Counted from the stretch's first letter, positions 36,018 through 48,563 are shown. The stretch: DNA of 64,000 bases from Holothuria scabra (GCA_037179385.1 CM074189.1:25233648-25297647); one strand, 5' to 3'. The notes: a model not told the origin generated them from the sequence alone. Numbers and translations: made by a program.

Positions 36018-38619
36018 CTATATTGCTCATGTGAATGTTTAACAACTGAGTAAGTTATGGGGGTCAAACGTCATCTTAGGATACTGAAGATCAAAACTGT
36101 AAACTTTGGTACCAATCTCAAGGTAGGAGACTTGGATATATTTCTGAAGTGATAGTTCCTTAACCTAGAGCCTAAGGTTTTCGGAGTTTTATCTGGGGTC
36201 ACCAAAGGTCAATTTATGAAAATTTAGTTAGCATAACATGTCAAGAAAAGAAAATTGGTTGGATTTAATATTTGGTATGTGGATATGTTACGGTGGCAAG
36301 ATGGGCCCTTTCTTTGTTGATGGAGGTCAAAGGTCATATGGGGTAGCACAAATTTTTTTCTCCATCATGTTAGGTAAAATTTGTTGTCATTTCAGTGGTT
36401 TATTGCTTTTCATTGTTATTGTAACATAGAAAAAAGCAATTAGTAAGTACTGCTGCACCTTCGGAAGTCATTACTAAGCATATGAACAAATTATCAGAGC
36501 AATAGTGGTTAATGGCATTAATATATCATTCCATTGTGAACCTACAGTGCGGAAGGACTTTTGATGTTGTTGTATAGTGAAACATATAATTATAACATTG
36601 GGCACTGATTTTTACCCCTTTTCATTATCCAGTCTTTGGTTAAAAAAAAAACAACAATTGTAACTTAGAATTAAATAGATAAGTAGGCTAAAGTATACAG
36701 CAAAGGCCTACAGTATGATGGGGTGGCCGTCGAGTACGCACTTAAAGAAATGCGTCAATCCCTAGATTGTGACAATTCCACCTACAATAGTCGGAACGTT
36801 TATTATGAATCAGTATTATCTTAAATAAAGATATACTCACCCAACGAAGAATTGTATCATCGATGGTGAAATTATTCTGTGTTCTTTATGACAACCCAAA
36901 CAAAATAAAAAATGCTCAAGGTCCCCGTCGTACGGAAGCCGAGAGCGGCGCGGTAGAGAAAAAACGCAAATCGATTTCTCTGTACCATGAATTCCAACAA
37001 CATGGAAGAGGGCGTACGTCAAGATTGTTTTGTTATAGCATATTCAGGATTGAGTATCCTCAAAATAAATGGACGAGTCTCAGTGCTACAAGAAAACAAA
37101 GAGTCTTTCAGACAAGAATAATATAATTGTTTCCGTTTATTCTACCGTTTTTAGAACAAACGAGAAAATCATGATAAATACAGGGAAACAAGTTTTTATG
37201 TATCTAGTGCAAAGTGCACGGGACTCGAAGGTTTATAAAATAGGTTTTCCAGGTAACGAAAAAGAACAATCTTCGAAAAAACGTTCAAGCTAGCTTTTTT
37301 GCTCGAGTACGGTACTCATTTTTCGAGAGCCATCATGCTAATGACAGTCTATTCCTTGCAAAAGGAGGTAAAGTTTAATCAGTGAAGAAGAGTCCTTGCG
37401 ACACTATCTGCTTACCCTATGATCTGGGGGTTGTAGAATATGACGACGATATTTCCCGCCTAGGAGGCGGCTGAAGGGAAACTCAAACTGAACTTGAACC
37501 ATACTGAAGAATAAATTTAAACTTTTGAAATTTTTATCGAGTTGACTTACACTATATAACACATTCGTGTTGGTGTGTCGTTAAAGAAATATCCTGGCGT
37601 CAATTTCATAAGGTCTCAAATAAATGGGAATAGTTTTTATCGCACTCCCTTCAAACCCGGACAAATCATAGATTGTTCATAACTCAAGATAATTCTGTTT
37701 GAAGATAGGTTATCTTTATCAAAACAGACTCCTAGTTGCTGCAAGGTTGCAAAATGTTATGTAATACCGTCAGATTTCTTCTAAAACCTTTTGCTGTTCT
37801 TTAACGTGGAGTAACTAATTTGACCTCGAAACATTGAATATTTTTCCTTTGAGGTTGACCTGAACATTTTGTGAGCACAAAAATTGCAGCTCTAAAAGCT
37901 GAAAAAGTGTCTGCATATTTCTTTGCATGTATGAAAATTACATAAAAATACAAGAGATGCTCCATTAATCTGCCGGTATGACATCACAGATTCCCCACAA
38001 CCCAATGTGTTACTATTGAAACGGAATTTTCAACAATACAGAGTATAAAGTACTTTGATTTTTTGAAGCTTTTGAAATGCATTGGAATATCCCTCTAAAT
38101 CTCATCTAACTATATTTAACTAAATAAATAAAACCAAGGCCTGATAGTTTTTTGTACGTGCAAAATTGATTATTTTAGAGATTTATTTGGAAATCGTTGG
38201 GGCATGCGATCTCTTGGTTGAGAAAGGGAAGGAAAAAGAAGTCGGAATGAAAATAAAGGAAAGGAGAAAATTAAAAACTGTCAATGAAGGAAAATCATGC
38301 ACCTCAATCAAAACTTAGCTCTAATTTGCTAATAACGTGACCCATAACTAGTATCATACATTTGACCTAATCAGAGCATATTTTAAAAGGATTCCATATT
38401 CGTTTAGAGGATGAAGTTGTAAGCTTTGTGTGGAATGAATTTTCCAAATAAATGAGAGACGTATATAGGTATAGATTGCTGACAATATATTATCAAGAGT
38501 GTGTGCGTGGCGTCAAAGTCCCAGCCCCCCCCCCCCCCGAAGAAAAATAAAAAAAAGGGGAAAACAAGCAAGGAAACAGAATAAGAAAGATTTTGGAAAA
38601 GGGAAAGAAAAAAATGTAA

Positions 38620-38884
38620 CCAACCATGTCTTGGTTAAAATAACCCATGAAGACTGGTTAAAATTGACTATAAAATTTTAATATTGGACCACAATTCAAA
38701 ATATTTAATCGATTTTAAGACTGTAATGATGATTTTGACCGGTATTTTCTGGTTATTTTAACCAGAGAAAGGAACGTTAATCTGTGACCACTATATTGGT
38801 TAAACCTAACGAATGTTTTTAGAGTGCACCCGACAGACAGCTTTCATCCGACCACGGAAGACCGATAAAAGCTTTCTGTCGGTG
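38620..38884. repeat. inverted repeats inside the composite element
   Basis: TTGGTTAAAATAACC near 38632 and CTGGTTATTTTAACCAG near 38749 form an inverted pair, suggesting a small MITE. Next to it CACCCGACAGACAGCTTT (38827) and AAAGCTTTCTGTCGGTG (38868-38884) form an imperfect hairpin. No genes here. Confidence 0.5.
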
Positions 38885-39006
38885 TGAAGTCACAAATTAA
38901 TTAGTTAGCATTTCATTTTTGCAGTCCTCTGATACGAGTCATATATTACACAATTTCTCAAATTTAAGTTTTTTCCGACCAGAGATTGAAAAGATATTTA
39001 CTTTAA

Positions 39007-39008
<2 letters not shown>

Positions 39009-39041
<33 letters not shown>
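39009..39041. repeat. poly(A) run of about 32 bases
   Basis: A pure A tract followed by non-repetitive sequence. It may be the tail of a retroposed sequence on the plus strand, but nothing recognisable lies before it. Confidence 0.8.
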
Positions 39042-39043
<2 letters not shown>

Positions 39044-40542
39044 GGACCCTAATCAGATCCGAATTAGTTGTAGTGTGGCCGCGGCTTTATCCTTATATTT
39101 TTCCTTTTCCCTTCCTATTTTCCTTGTTCTGCTGTCTTCATCGCCTCTTCGTAATTTTCTTTTTTCCCCCTCCTTCCCTTTCTCTTCCACTTCTTTGAGT
39201 CTTTGCTCTCGCCCTTATTTACCACCACCCCCACAGTTCTCTCCTGGATACCCGCCTTTTAGTTTTTGATGTCAGAAACCAAGCAGGGCAGTACTTAACA
39301 GTATATGCGGTATTCCTATCCCACATCACAAAGTTGCTCCCTCTCTAATTACAAGACAGAATACCAGTAAAGAACAAATTAAAATTTAGAACTTGAAATA
39401 AGGGACTGCATACGTAGTCAGATGATGCTACCACCTAACTACTTTATTAATAATACAATGAATGCACACGATAGTTAACATAACTGTACTCTAATGTAGG
39501 TCTTACCGTCTTTCGTCAGAAACTTGCCTAAGACAAGTTACGAAAATACACAGTTCAAATGCAAAGAGGCTTAGAATGATACCATACACAGAAATTTGTC
39601 AGTATACCAGATAGTTATTGTTAGCAGATAACCCTCGAAATAGAGTAAATGAGCACAAAGGTGGTTTAGGTGATACTTCGTATGTTTTCATTAACCGCTA
39701 TATTTTTTTAGCCTTTAAGACTTGGTGTTCTTGTATTTAGTTACCAATATCAAAACACGTACTCCTTTATTGTCATGTTGTTGTAGACAAAAACTGGTAC
39801 GAATGCACTGTTCTTGTCCAAACGACTCTGTCTGCTAATATCATTCAGACTCGTCCATTAATATTGAGGATGGGTGCAATAAAATACATGCTGTAACAAG
39901 ACATTCTTGAAGTACGCTCTCTTATTTTTGTTGGACTAATGGTACAGAGAAAACGATTTGTGTTTTCTCCCTACCGAGCCGTTCTCGGCTTCCGTACCGT
40001 CGAGTGCGCGCTGCAGAAAGGACAAAAAGGATGGCGTGCTTCATTATATCAATGCATACAAGTGCACTCATGATAGAAATCGGATCCTGTCAAGTGATGA
40101 ATGTTGTTACGACACTATTAAAGCAACATAATCAAATATGATATCAAATATTGTAATAGTCCCGCATTTCAATATTTTCTGTTATTTGTGAGGAAAATTT
40201 CAATCTAATGCATTCCACTTAATAGCGCAAGTGAAAATATTGGAATGAATCCATCTGATTACATATGAAATAGGTGACTTTTGCGTCTTCGGTATCATGC
40301 TAATAAGAGGGCTATATAAAAACGCTCGCAGACGCAACACACTTCTTCGTTATCGCTTAAAAATCCTGGGTTCCGCTGGACAGCACGGTTTGCTTGGACC
40401 GGGCTTGTTGCAGTCATTGTTGTTGTTTGTCGTCACTTTCATTAGCTTTAAAATGATTTTACTTTTCGTGATGGCTGCTCTTCCTGGCCTGTAAGCGTAT
40501 TTTCGTTTTTTTCGATTTTTTTTTCTGCTGTGGAGTAGGAAT

Positions 40543-41664
40543 CTAGCTTGTGAAGAAATCGTCAAACGTGGTTGGATTTGGAACGGTTTCACTAGGACTA
40601 TTGTTTGGTTGAAGGAACTCTGCCGGAGGGAAATTGTTTTTGTCGACTGCGATGGGATTGAAAGGAAATACGCCCGGTTTTTTGAAGGCACTGATCAGAT
40701 TCTGGATGGTGAATGACTTCCGGTAGGTTCGAGAAATGAGTTGGCCAATCTGGTAATACGTTCTGGTGATACGTTCTCCAGCAGTCTGTTGCATATGTCG
40801 TTGGCATTCAGAGAAGAAGCAAAGCTTCACAGGGCCGAATACTGAAATGTCCAGTGGCTGAAGTATGTGACTGGTGTGAGGAGGTAGGGCAAATAGGATG
40901 ATTCTTTGTGTCAGGGCAAATTCGATTAATGGGAGAGAGATGTGGGACTAATGACCCTCATACAAGTATAAGACAGGACCATTTTCAGAACGGGAAGGCA
41001 TGTATTTAGTAATATGGTTCTGGATGTACTAGGATGTAGTCCATGAAGACTTCGCCATTGCTCCAGCCACTCCTAAAGGCACTACCAGACAGGGTGCCAT
41101 TCTTGAGGTCAGAAGACAGCCATGGCCTTTGAAAATAAAAGAAGGGGGGTGGCCTGTCCCATGGGGTTGCTAGCAGCCCGAATGGTTGTAATATCTCCCC
41201 CTTTCGTTTACAACATTGTTTACTTTTTGTCCTCGTTTCACCACCACCAATTGCGGTTCGTGCCCAAACTGAAAGCCCGTCCCATCGATGTTGTAAATGA
41301 GGTGGGTTTTTTTCCTTTAAGTCATATTTGATCATGATTTACTCACGCCATTTGAAGTAGCTTGATAGCTTCTCGCTGGTTGCTGCTGCCCTCCTCATTC
41401 CGAGTTTTTGGGGGCGTACAAGTTGAAGTTCTGGCCATCTCCGCATAAACCGGCGAAACCAGGGGAAACATGGGACAAGGTGAATAATATGGTCTTTTAA
41501 TTGCCTTCGTGTTGTTTGGGGAATAAACTTGGTTTTCCTGCCATTGGGGTGTCCTTTCCCTTCATAAAAAGTGCCGGTAATGTTGATTCGGGGACACAAC
41601 ATATTGTGGCCGCCCTTCTTTTAGGAAATTTCCTTTCCGATACCAGTTTAATTGCTCTTGACAT
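40543..41664 (-). pseudogene. DDE transposase of the pogo/Tigger (DDE_1) type, inactivated
   Basis: Read on the minus strand across several frame breaks. It starts with MSRAIKLVSERKF at 41664, a helix-turn-helix start typical of this family. Then come FPWFRRFMRRWPELQL and SMRRAA-like text near 41420, and YNIDGTGFQFG near 41290, which carries the first catalytic Asp. A GPVLYLYEGH segment near 40970 marks the second acidic position, altered from the usual DGH. HILQPLDISVFGP follows near 40845, then FKKPGVFPFNP near 40670. The last frame ends at 40543. Stops and frameshifts make it non-functional. Host-genome transposon only. Confidence 0.8.
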
Positions 41665-42840
41665 GTTGATCTTGTCATAACAGCAGCGGGTTTTCTACCA
41701 AGAAAAGGAAAAGTGAAATATACAAAAATGCTCCTGACTTCGATGATTTTTTTTTTATTTTATCAATAGTCTAAGGAGTGTCAATGTAGATTGGGTTAAA
41801 TTTGTGAGACTGCGCCGATTAGGTTAGGAGGGGCTGTTGAAGTTAACAAGGTCCACCAGCCTAGTGATTATTGGTCTGGTTGAACTCAGGGGACTCCAAG
41901 ATATCAATTTGGACATTAAATTTGAGGTAAAACTATTTGATAATAACATTTGAAGTCAGAAAGACATTGAGGATTCTCAGGACTACAATGAGATCTGTTA
42001 CTTTTGTCAATTTGAAAACAGCACCTTCCCTCTTTACCCGTCTCCGGTCAGCTGGTCATTGTTCCCAGAACAATGGACATAGACCTACTCAGCCTGAGTG
42101 GGAACATCGCTCTAATAAAACATAATTATGAAACTTGTCAGATACAATCCTATTCACAGGAAATCATGAATACAGAATCTATTCTCAGTTTGTTACTATC
42201 CAACATGTTATAATTTCAAATGCGAAGATATTAACATGGCTCCCGCCGAACCTTCATACCAATTTATGCCATGTATCAACCTCAGGCTATAGCTTTTAAC
42301 TTACAAAAGGTGCTTAATATTCATAGCAAGTTTGACCTGACCTCTAATCATAAATACCAAAATAAAGCTTAGACTACGTAATAAGTTGCATAGGATACGT
42401 CATAACTTAACAGCTGTTCGACGGTAGCGCACCGGAAGAAATTTCTGTGAAGAATTCGGACATTTTGCCACCTCCTCCTGGATGAAACTGTTGAAAAAGC
42501 AAATATAGTAACAGCCTAATGAAATGCAATCAAAATCCAAAGAAAATGAAATTCAATTCACCTGTTTCGGGTTCATTTTGGTTGAAAAATGATCGAGTGA
42601 TGCGGGGCTTTATTCAATGCACTATTTGAACTCGTTACCACAGCGATATGGAATGGTTGGCTAGACGCGCACTCGACGGGTCCGCGCAGTCAACGGGCAC
42701 CCTACTATACAACAATGAAAGACCATATTGCTTGAAGCCTCAGGGGGGCTATTTTTACCCCAACTACCCTCCTTTTTACCCTGTCTCACCATAGGTCAGC
42801 ATTCTCATTGAATGTTCACCCTCCAGTTCTAGATTGTTTT

Positions 42841-42962
42841 TCAATAAAAGTACATTGAAAGTCCACTGAATGAACATCACTGAACTGTGCAGAGTGCCCC
42901 TCCACCTATTTTCTCAATACCAGGAAATATTCGAGAGCCTAATCTTTCCTTCGAGTCCTTTT
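42841..42962 (+). pseudogene. ruined terminal (KEN-like) exon of kinase copy A
   Basis: Homologous to the copy B exon at 57337-57520 over GTGCCCCTCCACCTA, CCAGGAAATATT and AGAGCCT. Compared with B it has lost about 70 bp including the TTCTTCAG acceptor, and one A is missing in CTCAATACC (B: CTCAAATACC), which shifts the frame. Copy A therefore probably cannot make the normal C-terminus unless another exon is used. Confidence 0.55.
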
Positions 42963-43694
42963 GGCAGATTCTAGTGGCACAATATCATGTCTTGATGATG
43001 AATATGACATATAGGTGTAAAGATTACTACCAGTGCTTCTTACATTGAAATCTTAACTGTTATGCCAATGCTATAACGGGTCAGTCTTTCATTAGGGACT
43101 ACTTTTAAATAACAATGGAGTACGTGTAACAAGCCAGTGAGCCATAACTGGAAAAAGGCTCGACGTGAACTAATATGTTGGAAACTGGGCTGAAAAAGTT
43201 CATCTAACTAACTAATAAATAATAAGATTATTTGAGATATATTGCAACAAGGCTCATGTTTGTCAAAGGCACTCGAGTTTGCTAACCAGACAATTAAAAA
43301 GTCATGGGAATGCCTTTGTAGAGCAAACAAGGGATATTTGAAATCCACAGTTCTCATGTTTTTAGTTAATAATTCATTCAGTAAGAATTAATAATATTTG
43401 TTTCGGGTTAGGAGTAAATTGATACAAACTCTGTGTTAAGGTTTACAAGATTCATCACAGTTTTTTTAATTGGTGTGACTAAATGTAAATATATTTATGA
43501 CCAACCCTTTTATCTTGATATACCTGTACAGTACAGAACACCAAATGCTAATGATCTCATTCGGAATGTTTTAAAATTGAGACAGTGCATGTTTGTTTTG
43601 TTTGCAAAAGTGTTTCAATAGTCACTTGGTGTGAAAAGAGAGTATTTCATTCATGTATATGCAAGCTTCAATACAGTTATTTTTTTTTTATTAG
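42963..43694. other. gap between copy A and copy B
   Basis: About 730 bp. Much of it is homologous to the B-C gap (57521-58083), including TTATTTGAGATAT, AAGGCTCATGTTTGTC and TTTGGTGTGA-like sequence. No leader-type exon with a phase-0 donor was found, although exon 1 of copy B begins at a splice acceptor. Confidence 0.55.
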
Positions 43695-44196
43695 TCAAAG
43701 AGGTGGGCAGACATGAATTCAAGAGTCAACTCAAACTTGAGCTCGCTGAAGTCCGTGGGATCAATAAGTTATAGCAAAGAAGAAAGGATCAGCACAGGTA
43801 GCGGAGGATGTCACATATATGGTGGGAAGTTCAGAAATGAATTTGTGGCTGTAAAGAAAATTATGTGTGAAAATGTTCAAAGGGAGCCAGAATTGTACAA
43901 TTTGATGAAGGAAAAAGCTATGCACAATGTTTTGAAAATCCTCCATATTGAAAAAGATGAAAATTTCACTTACATTGTAACTAAACTATGTGAGTATGAT
44001 CTCAAGGTTGTGATTGAAGACAACAACAACCCTATTGGAGCCGGTCTTACTCCAGAAAAAAGATTCAAATTGTGTTTGGACATACTAACTCCAGAAAAAA
44101 GATTCAAATTGTGTTTGGACATACTAACGGGTTTGAGGGATCTCCATTCTATTGATATCATTCATCGTGATTTAAAACCGAGCAACATTTTGGTTG
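43695..44196 (+). CDS. kinase copy B, exon 1
   Basis: 502 bases, entry phase 0, exit phase 1, donor GTAGGT. It has the same motifs as copy A (TGSGGC loop, VAVK, HRDLKPSNIL). It is 39 bases longer because TPEKRFKLCLDIL is present twice in tandem (44049-44087 and 44088-44126), in frame. The duplication sits in the helix before the catalytic loop (helix E). The six codons before the ATG at 43713 read SKRWAD, preceded by the acceptor TTTTTTTTATTAG. Confidence 0.87.
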
Positions 44197-44669
44197 GTAG
44201 GTGTTATCGTCATTTCTAATATTTATTCAGATCAAGATACATTTATTTTCAAGTAATGTCTTAGGTGTTTTAAATTGAAAACAAGATTAGTGTTCACCTA
44301 AATTGCGCCCCTCCCCCATTGCTCCCTTCTCAGCTGTGTGCTAGATTCTTTGTATACATTATGATATACTAAACGTAATTGTGAATCTAGGTGTAGGCTG
44401 GCAATGCTTCAAACAATTGTGCCAGAGAAAATCTTATGATCGAAGATTTGGGCAAAAAGTTTGCCAGTCTTTTTAAGGGTTTATTTTTGTTTTCCTTTTT
44501 CCTTTCACCCTTTGTTCAATTTCAAAAACAAAAGCAATACATGCATTCAAAGGAAAACAACATTTCTGAACATCCACCATTTAAGTTACTATATACAACA
44601 ATCACATCATATGCAATTACAAACTTGAAGCAACATGTTAAAGAAATTAATAGTGCATTTTGATACGAA

Positions 44670-45390
44670 AGGTTAGCCAAATAGAAACTTACAAAAACTA
44701 AATCCAGTTCTTATGGAATCAAATATGCTTTGATGATGAAAAATTGTTGAAGAGAGATGCTTTTCTACCTGATTTAAAAAAAAAAACTTAAAATGATGAA
44801 AAAATTCAGCGGAAGAAGGAGTCTCCTCAGACATGTTTTTCCGATTAAAAAAATACGTACTATGACAAAAGAAGAAATTGTAAGAATGCCTTTGACAAAA
44901 TTTATTTTCCAAAAATAAATCTTGCTTAGATAAATAAAACTGCGGGCCTTAGCCTCTTTGCTCAACATCTAAAATAAATTTGGATACGAGTGCGCAATCC
45001 CAAAAGGAATGACTAAACTGCACAAAGAGCGGGCCTTAGCCTCTTTGCTCAACATCTAAAATAAATTTGGATACGAGTGCGCAATCCCAAAAGGAATGAC
45101 TAAACTGCACAAAGAGTCTCTTCTTGTCATAAGAAAAAGTAATCTGTTTGTAACTGAAATACGGTCGAACAAACGAAACTGGAAACATTTCAACTTACTC
45201 TCTTTTGGAAAGCTAAACTGGATTTAAAAATAAAATTCCAGTAATTTGGTCAATATTTAACGCGTTGTTCCATTTAAGAATGTCTTTCGGAGAAAAGGTA
45301 ATCCAATAACGAACATACTGTAGATTCCTCGCGATACAGAAGGTATTATCCAGCTGGAAGCTATGCTTCAAACAACATTTTCTTCATTAA
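44670..45390 (-). mobile_element. possible LINE 3' fragment
   Basis: Minus-strand frames read FVQFSHSFWDCALVSKFI, resembling the zinc-knuckle/RT tail (H.FW.C..V..FW) of some LINEs, followed by a Phe/Lys-rich tail. Frames are broken and there are no catalytic motifs, so the call is tentative. The whole block is missing from copies A and C, consistent with an insertion. Confidence 0.35.
44943..45116. repeat. perfect 87-bp tandem duplication
   Basis: Two adjacent units (44943-45029 and 45030-45116), each starting CGGGCCTTAGCCTC and ending GCACAAAGAG, appear identical. A very recent duplication, or an assembly artefact. Confidence 0.92.
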
Positions 45391-46329
45391 CATCTCCAAT
45401 TTTTTAAGATTACAAGTGTCTAAAGGCTAAAACACAGAGATACATTGTAGTCAACATTCAGGCAGGAGGTATCAGAAACTGTTCGAGGGAGGTTTCAGTG
45501 GCTCTACTAGCTAGCTCCCCCTCGAAAGGGGTTAAGGGTGATTTGAAAACAAGTCAAAGGGCGTTAAATGTATAAATATATGCAATGGGGCAGAGACAGG
45601 TCTTCCCTTTGTTGAGGGGTTGACAGTTTGTATTTTTTTTTTTATAAAGTATCATTTTTTAGAAAGTAACTCAGGCATAAATTCTTTGTCACTCCGGTTG
45701 CTTTCAACCTCTGTAACGTGCTTGATATATTACCGTGATCTCAATTATGGATGTTTTTAATAGCTGACAATGTTCCACAGTTTTACTGGCTGTCTTTAGT
45801 CTTAAGGCATAACTTTCGCGGATTGCCCTGTTGAGGAATGTGATAGCAAGTGATTTTCTTTTAAATTACTGCAATCTTTGGAAGGCACATCTTATGAAAT
45901 TGAAAATTATAACAAATTACCATGGACTTCACTCTAACTCTTATTTGGTTCAGTTTACAGAATCGCAATGCATAGCATGCGTTCAGCTAGTTGGTCGTAG
46001 GAAGTTCACAGCTAAACATCTGATTTAGCTTGGATGTGCACAAAAAAGTAATCACGATCATCGCCTTCTTCTAGCGCGATAAATCGGCCAAGCAGAAATC
46101 TTGAAAATTCATATTTCTTAAAGTTACACTAACTTCTCCAAACCTTTAAGAAACAATTCATTTAGAAGAAATCGTAAAGGAAGCGAATGTCACAGGGGAG
46201 CCCTTGATTCGACGTGGGATAATACAGACTGATCATGACGTATAAAATTAGAGGGGTGTGTATTGCTTTTGCTGTTTTTAGCTCAAACCAGCAAAGGTGA
46301 TGTAAGCTATGGTAATTACATGGTGTATA

Positions 46330-47893
46330 TAGCTCAATCCATAAACTAGGGGTCCAATAGTGTGACATGAGGTCAAAATATAAAAATCATTTTATCTGAT
46401 TGAAATTAACGCTCTTGATAGAGTATTAACATCAGTTATAAAATATACAAATATTTTTGCATTGGGCATTATTTATGCATGAGGAGACTAATTCATAATT
46501 GAACTTGGCCAATTAATTGACCAACAAAACGGGGACACCAAAGAAGTCTTACACCTTCTCCCACAAGAATGATGAAAATCTGAAATGGTTGAAAATTTCT
46601 ATTTGAATGTGTTTTAGTACCCATTTTGACAAGAACATGGTAGAAGTTTGAAAAGCTACTCCAAAAATTAGAAAAGTCAGTTTCATTTTTCTCAAAAATT
46701 TTTAGTTGCCAGAATATCGACACATTTACATATTTTTGTACAATATTGACTGATTTTTACCAATTAATGATGTTTAAGTGTTCAAATTTTCCTCTTTGAC
46801 AACCTAAGATTGTTAGACTTAACATTTGAAATCTTATTTATTGTCCCTTAATGGACATACGTAATATTAGCAAGATATTATACTCCATTATATCTGCCGC
46901 GTGTAACAGGGACACCAAGATTTGGTGTCCCCATAACACCTAACATTCAAAGTGCCAGTTTGATTTTTAAATGTTAAGTCGAGCTGGAAACTTTCAAATA
47001 CAACAAAAACCACTTTTTGGAGTTACAGTTTACTGTAAGATAGAATAATAAGATCCATTTTCATCAATTTTGTGTTTGCTTATGGCGGACATAACTCTGA
47101 CAGGAAGGGGGACACCAAAAGAATCAAATGTTCATTAGGAATGATTACAAGATTATCAAACCATGGGATTAAATTTTCTGGTAAAATTCTGGAACCTTCT
47201 ATGCATGTACCTTTGTTCACTCAAAAATCAATTAGTTTGTGCGATTGGTGAAACATCAAAGTTTACCAACATAACTCATTAAGGGGGACACCAGAATTCC
47301 GCCCATATCGAAATTTACGTAGAAAATCTTTCGTTTTGATTTTTTCTTTTCAAATGAGATACTATCTAAACGATTTTGACCTATTTATTGTATCAAGAAA
47401 ACTATGGCCACCTGAGAATGATCATATTTGTAGAAATGATGAAATATACATTAAAAAACCAACAAAACTAGGGGGACACCAAAAAGTTATGTATGCCAGG
47501 TTGTTTTCAATAGTATCATTTGGAAAACTGGGTGGAGCGCCAATGCTCATATTTTTAGAAATGTTGACTTTTGGTGATATCCTTACCATGACACATGATC
47601 AAAGTAATTCAGTCTGTGATACGTATAATTTCTGATTATTCAAATTTGTGTATTTGTATGTCACAGCCATTACTCCAAAAGAGGGGGTGGGGGCACCAAA
47701 GCAAAGAAGTCTATTTTCGAAAAAAAACTTAACTTTGGATATTCAGTTTATGTGTCATAAGATAGCCTAGTTGGTAAAGGATAATAAAATACCTGAGGCA
47801 CTGGTTTGATATATTCCCTGTTTTTGAAATAAAGCATTATATTGGCAAAGTCAGTAAAAACCCCATTGGACCACTAGTTTATGGATTTAGCCA
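46330..47893. mobile_element. TIR element with internal GGGGACACCAAA array
   Basis: The ends TAGCTCAATCCATAAACTAG and CTAGTTTATGGATTTAGCCA are inverted repeats (about 26 bp with few mismatches, extending into GGTCCAAT). TA flanks both sides (46328-46329 and 47894-47895). Copy A intron 1 lacks it (near 27850), so this is a 1,564-bp insertion. Inside, a GGGGACACCAAA motif recurs at about 46530, 46908, 47108, 47284, 47471 and 47688, spaced by about 175-220 bp or a multiple. No transposase is recognised. The TA target suggests a Tc1/mariner-type non-autonomous element built from a satellite. Confidence 0.75.
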
Positions 47894-47895
47894 TA

Positions 47896-48399
47896 TCTAT
47901 CTGTCAGTTTTTAGCAGTTGTTCGAAACGAGGATCAACCCATCAGCATTTCATTATCAGAGAGAAAAAAAGATATAGAAGAATAGGACTCTTATCAGTCT
48001 TTGTCAATAAGTGAGATAAAGTTTTTCTTTTGGTGTATACATGGATTAACGGTTACAAGGAAAGACTATGCTTTTGGGGAAATAGATCACCTTATCAAGT
48101 TCTAAAAGTAATTCTGTAAAATTAGATGTACAGTCAGTCCATAAGCAAGGATCGAAATCATACCTTTATACCCTTTATTATCATACTACTCAGTTGAACT
48201 GACATGTAAAATTGAAACATGGTTATGTTGTTTTCATATTGTTCTCCATTTCATGCACTTGATCTTCTGTACAAGGAAATTGTCAAGGAATGTAACTTCA
48301 GTTGCAAAGTATGGGCTTTTTTGTCATGCATATATTTTGACATGGGTCAAATATTCTTCACACTAAACTTTTCAAGACATCTAATAATTTTCATTGCAG
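47896..48399. other. intron 1 of kinase copy B, 3' part
   Basis: Homologous to copy A 27850-28410 and copy C 59570-59917, including the empty GTTGAAC site near 48191. Non-coding. Confidence 0.6.
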
Positions 48400-48563
48400 A
48401 TGTTGCTGGAGAAGCATACGTGGCTGATTTTGGCATAAGTAGAAAGCTCGTTGCAGGAAGTACACATGCCACAGGTTTTTATGGAACACTTTGTTGGGTA
48501 GCAAGAGAAGGTTTGCAATCCAGAAATGAAAAAGTTAGATACAAAAAGGAATGTGATGTCCAG
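48400..48563 (+). CDS. kinase copy B, exon 2 (DFG, activation segment)
   Basis: 164 bases, entry phase 1, exit phase 0, acceptor TTTTCATTGCAG and donor GTGCAT. It reads (D)VAGEAYVADFGISRKLVAGS, keeping the DFG aspartate that copy A has lost, then GFYGTLCWVAREG and ends KKECDVQ. The hAT-like element starts only 44 bp after the exon end. Confidence 0.88.

Larger units (their letters stand above)
36716..42707. mobile_element. pogo/Tigger-type composite insertion in the 3' intron of copy A
   Basis: About 6.0 kb absent from copy B, which reads continuously at the equivalent point near 57225 (TTACAGTACAAAC). TA is present on both sides (36714-36715 and 42708-42709), as expected for Tc1/mariner/pogo elements. 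The ends share GGGGTGGCC / GGGTGCCC. CCGTCGAGTGCGCG-type sequence recurs near 36727, 40001 and, inverted, 42666. A second inverted pair (CGTACGGAAGCCGAGA) lies near 36930 and 39990. The transposase remnant is in the right part (40543-41664), so the left 3 kb (36.9-40.0 kb) looks like a nested insertion. Internal limits are tentative. Confidence 0.6.
44197..46327. other. intron 1 of kinase copy B, 5' part
   Basis: Homologous to copy A intron 1 at both ends, with an insertion of roughly 0.9 kb (about 44460-45390) that includes the possible LINE remnant and the 87-bp duplication. No gene is seen. Confidence 0.5.

Noticed and set aside
38919..39269. 116-codon frame rich in Lys, Ser, Phe and Pro
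   Set aside because: Created by a poly(A) run and a pyrimidine-rich stretch. Low complexity only.
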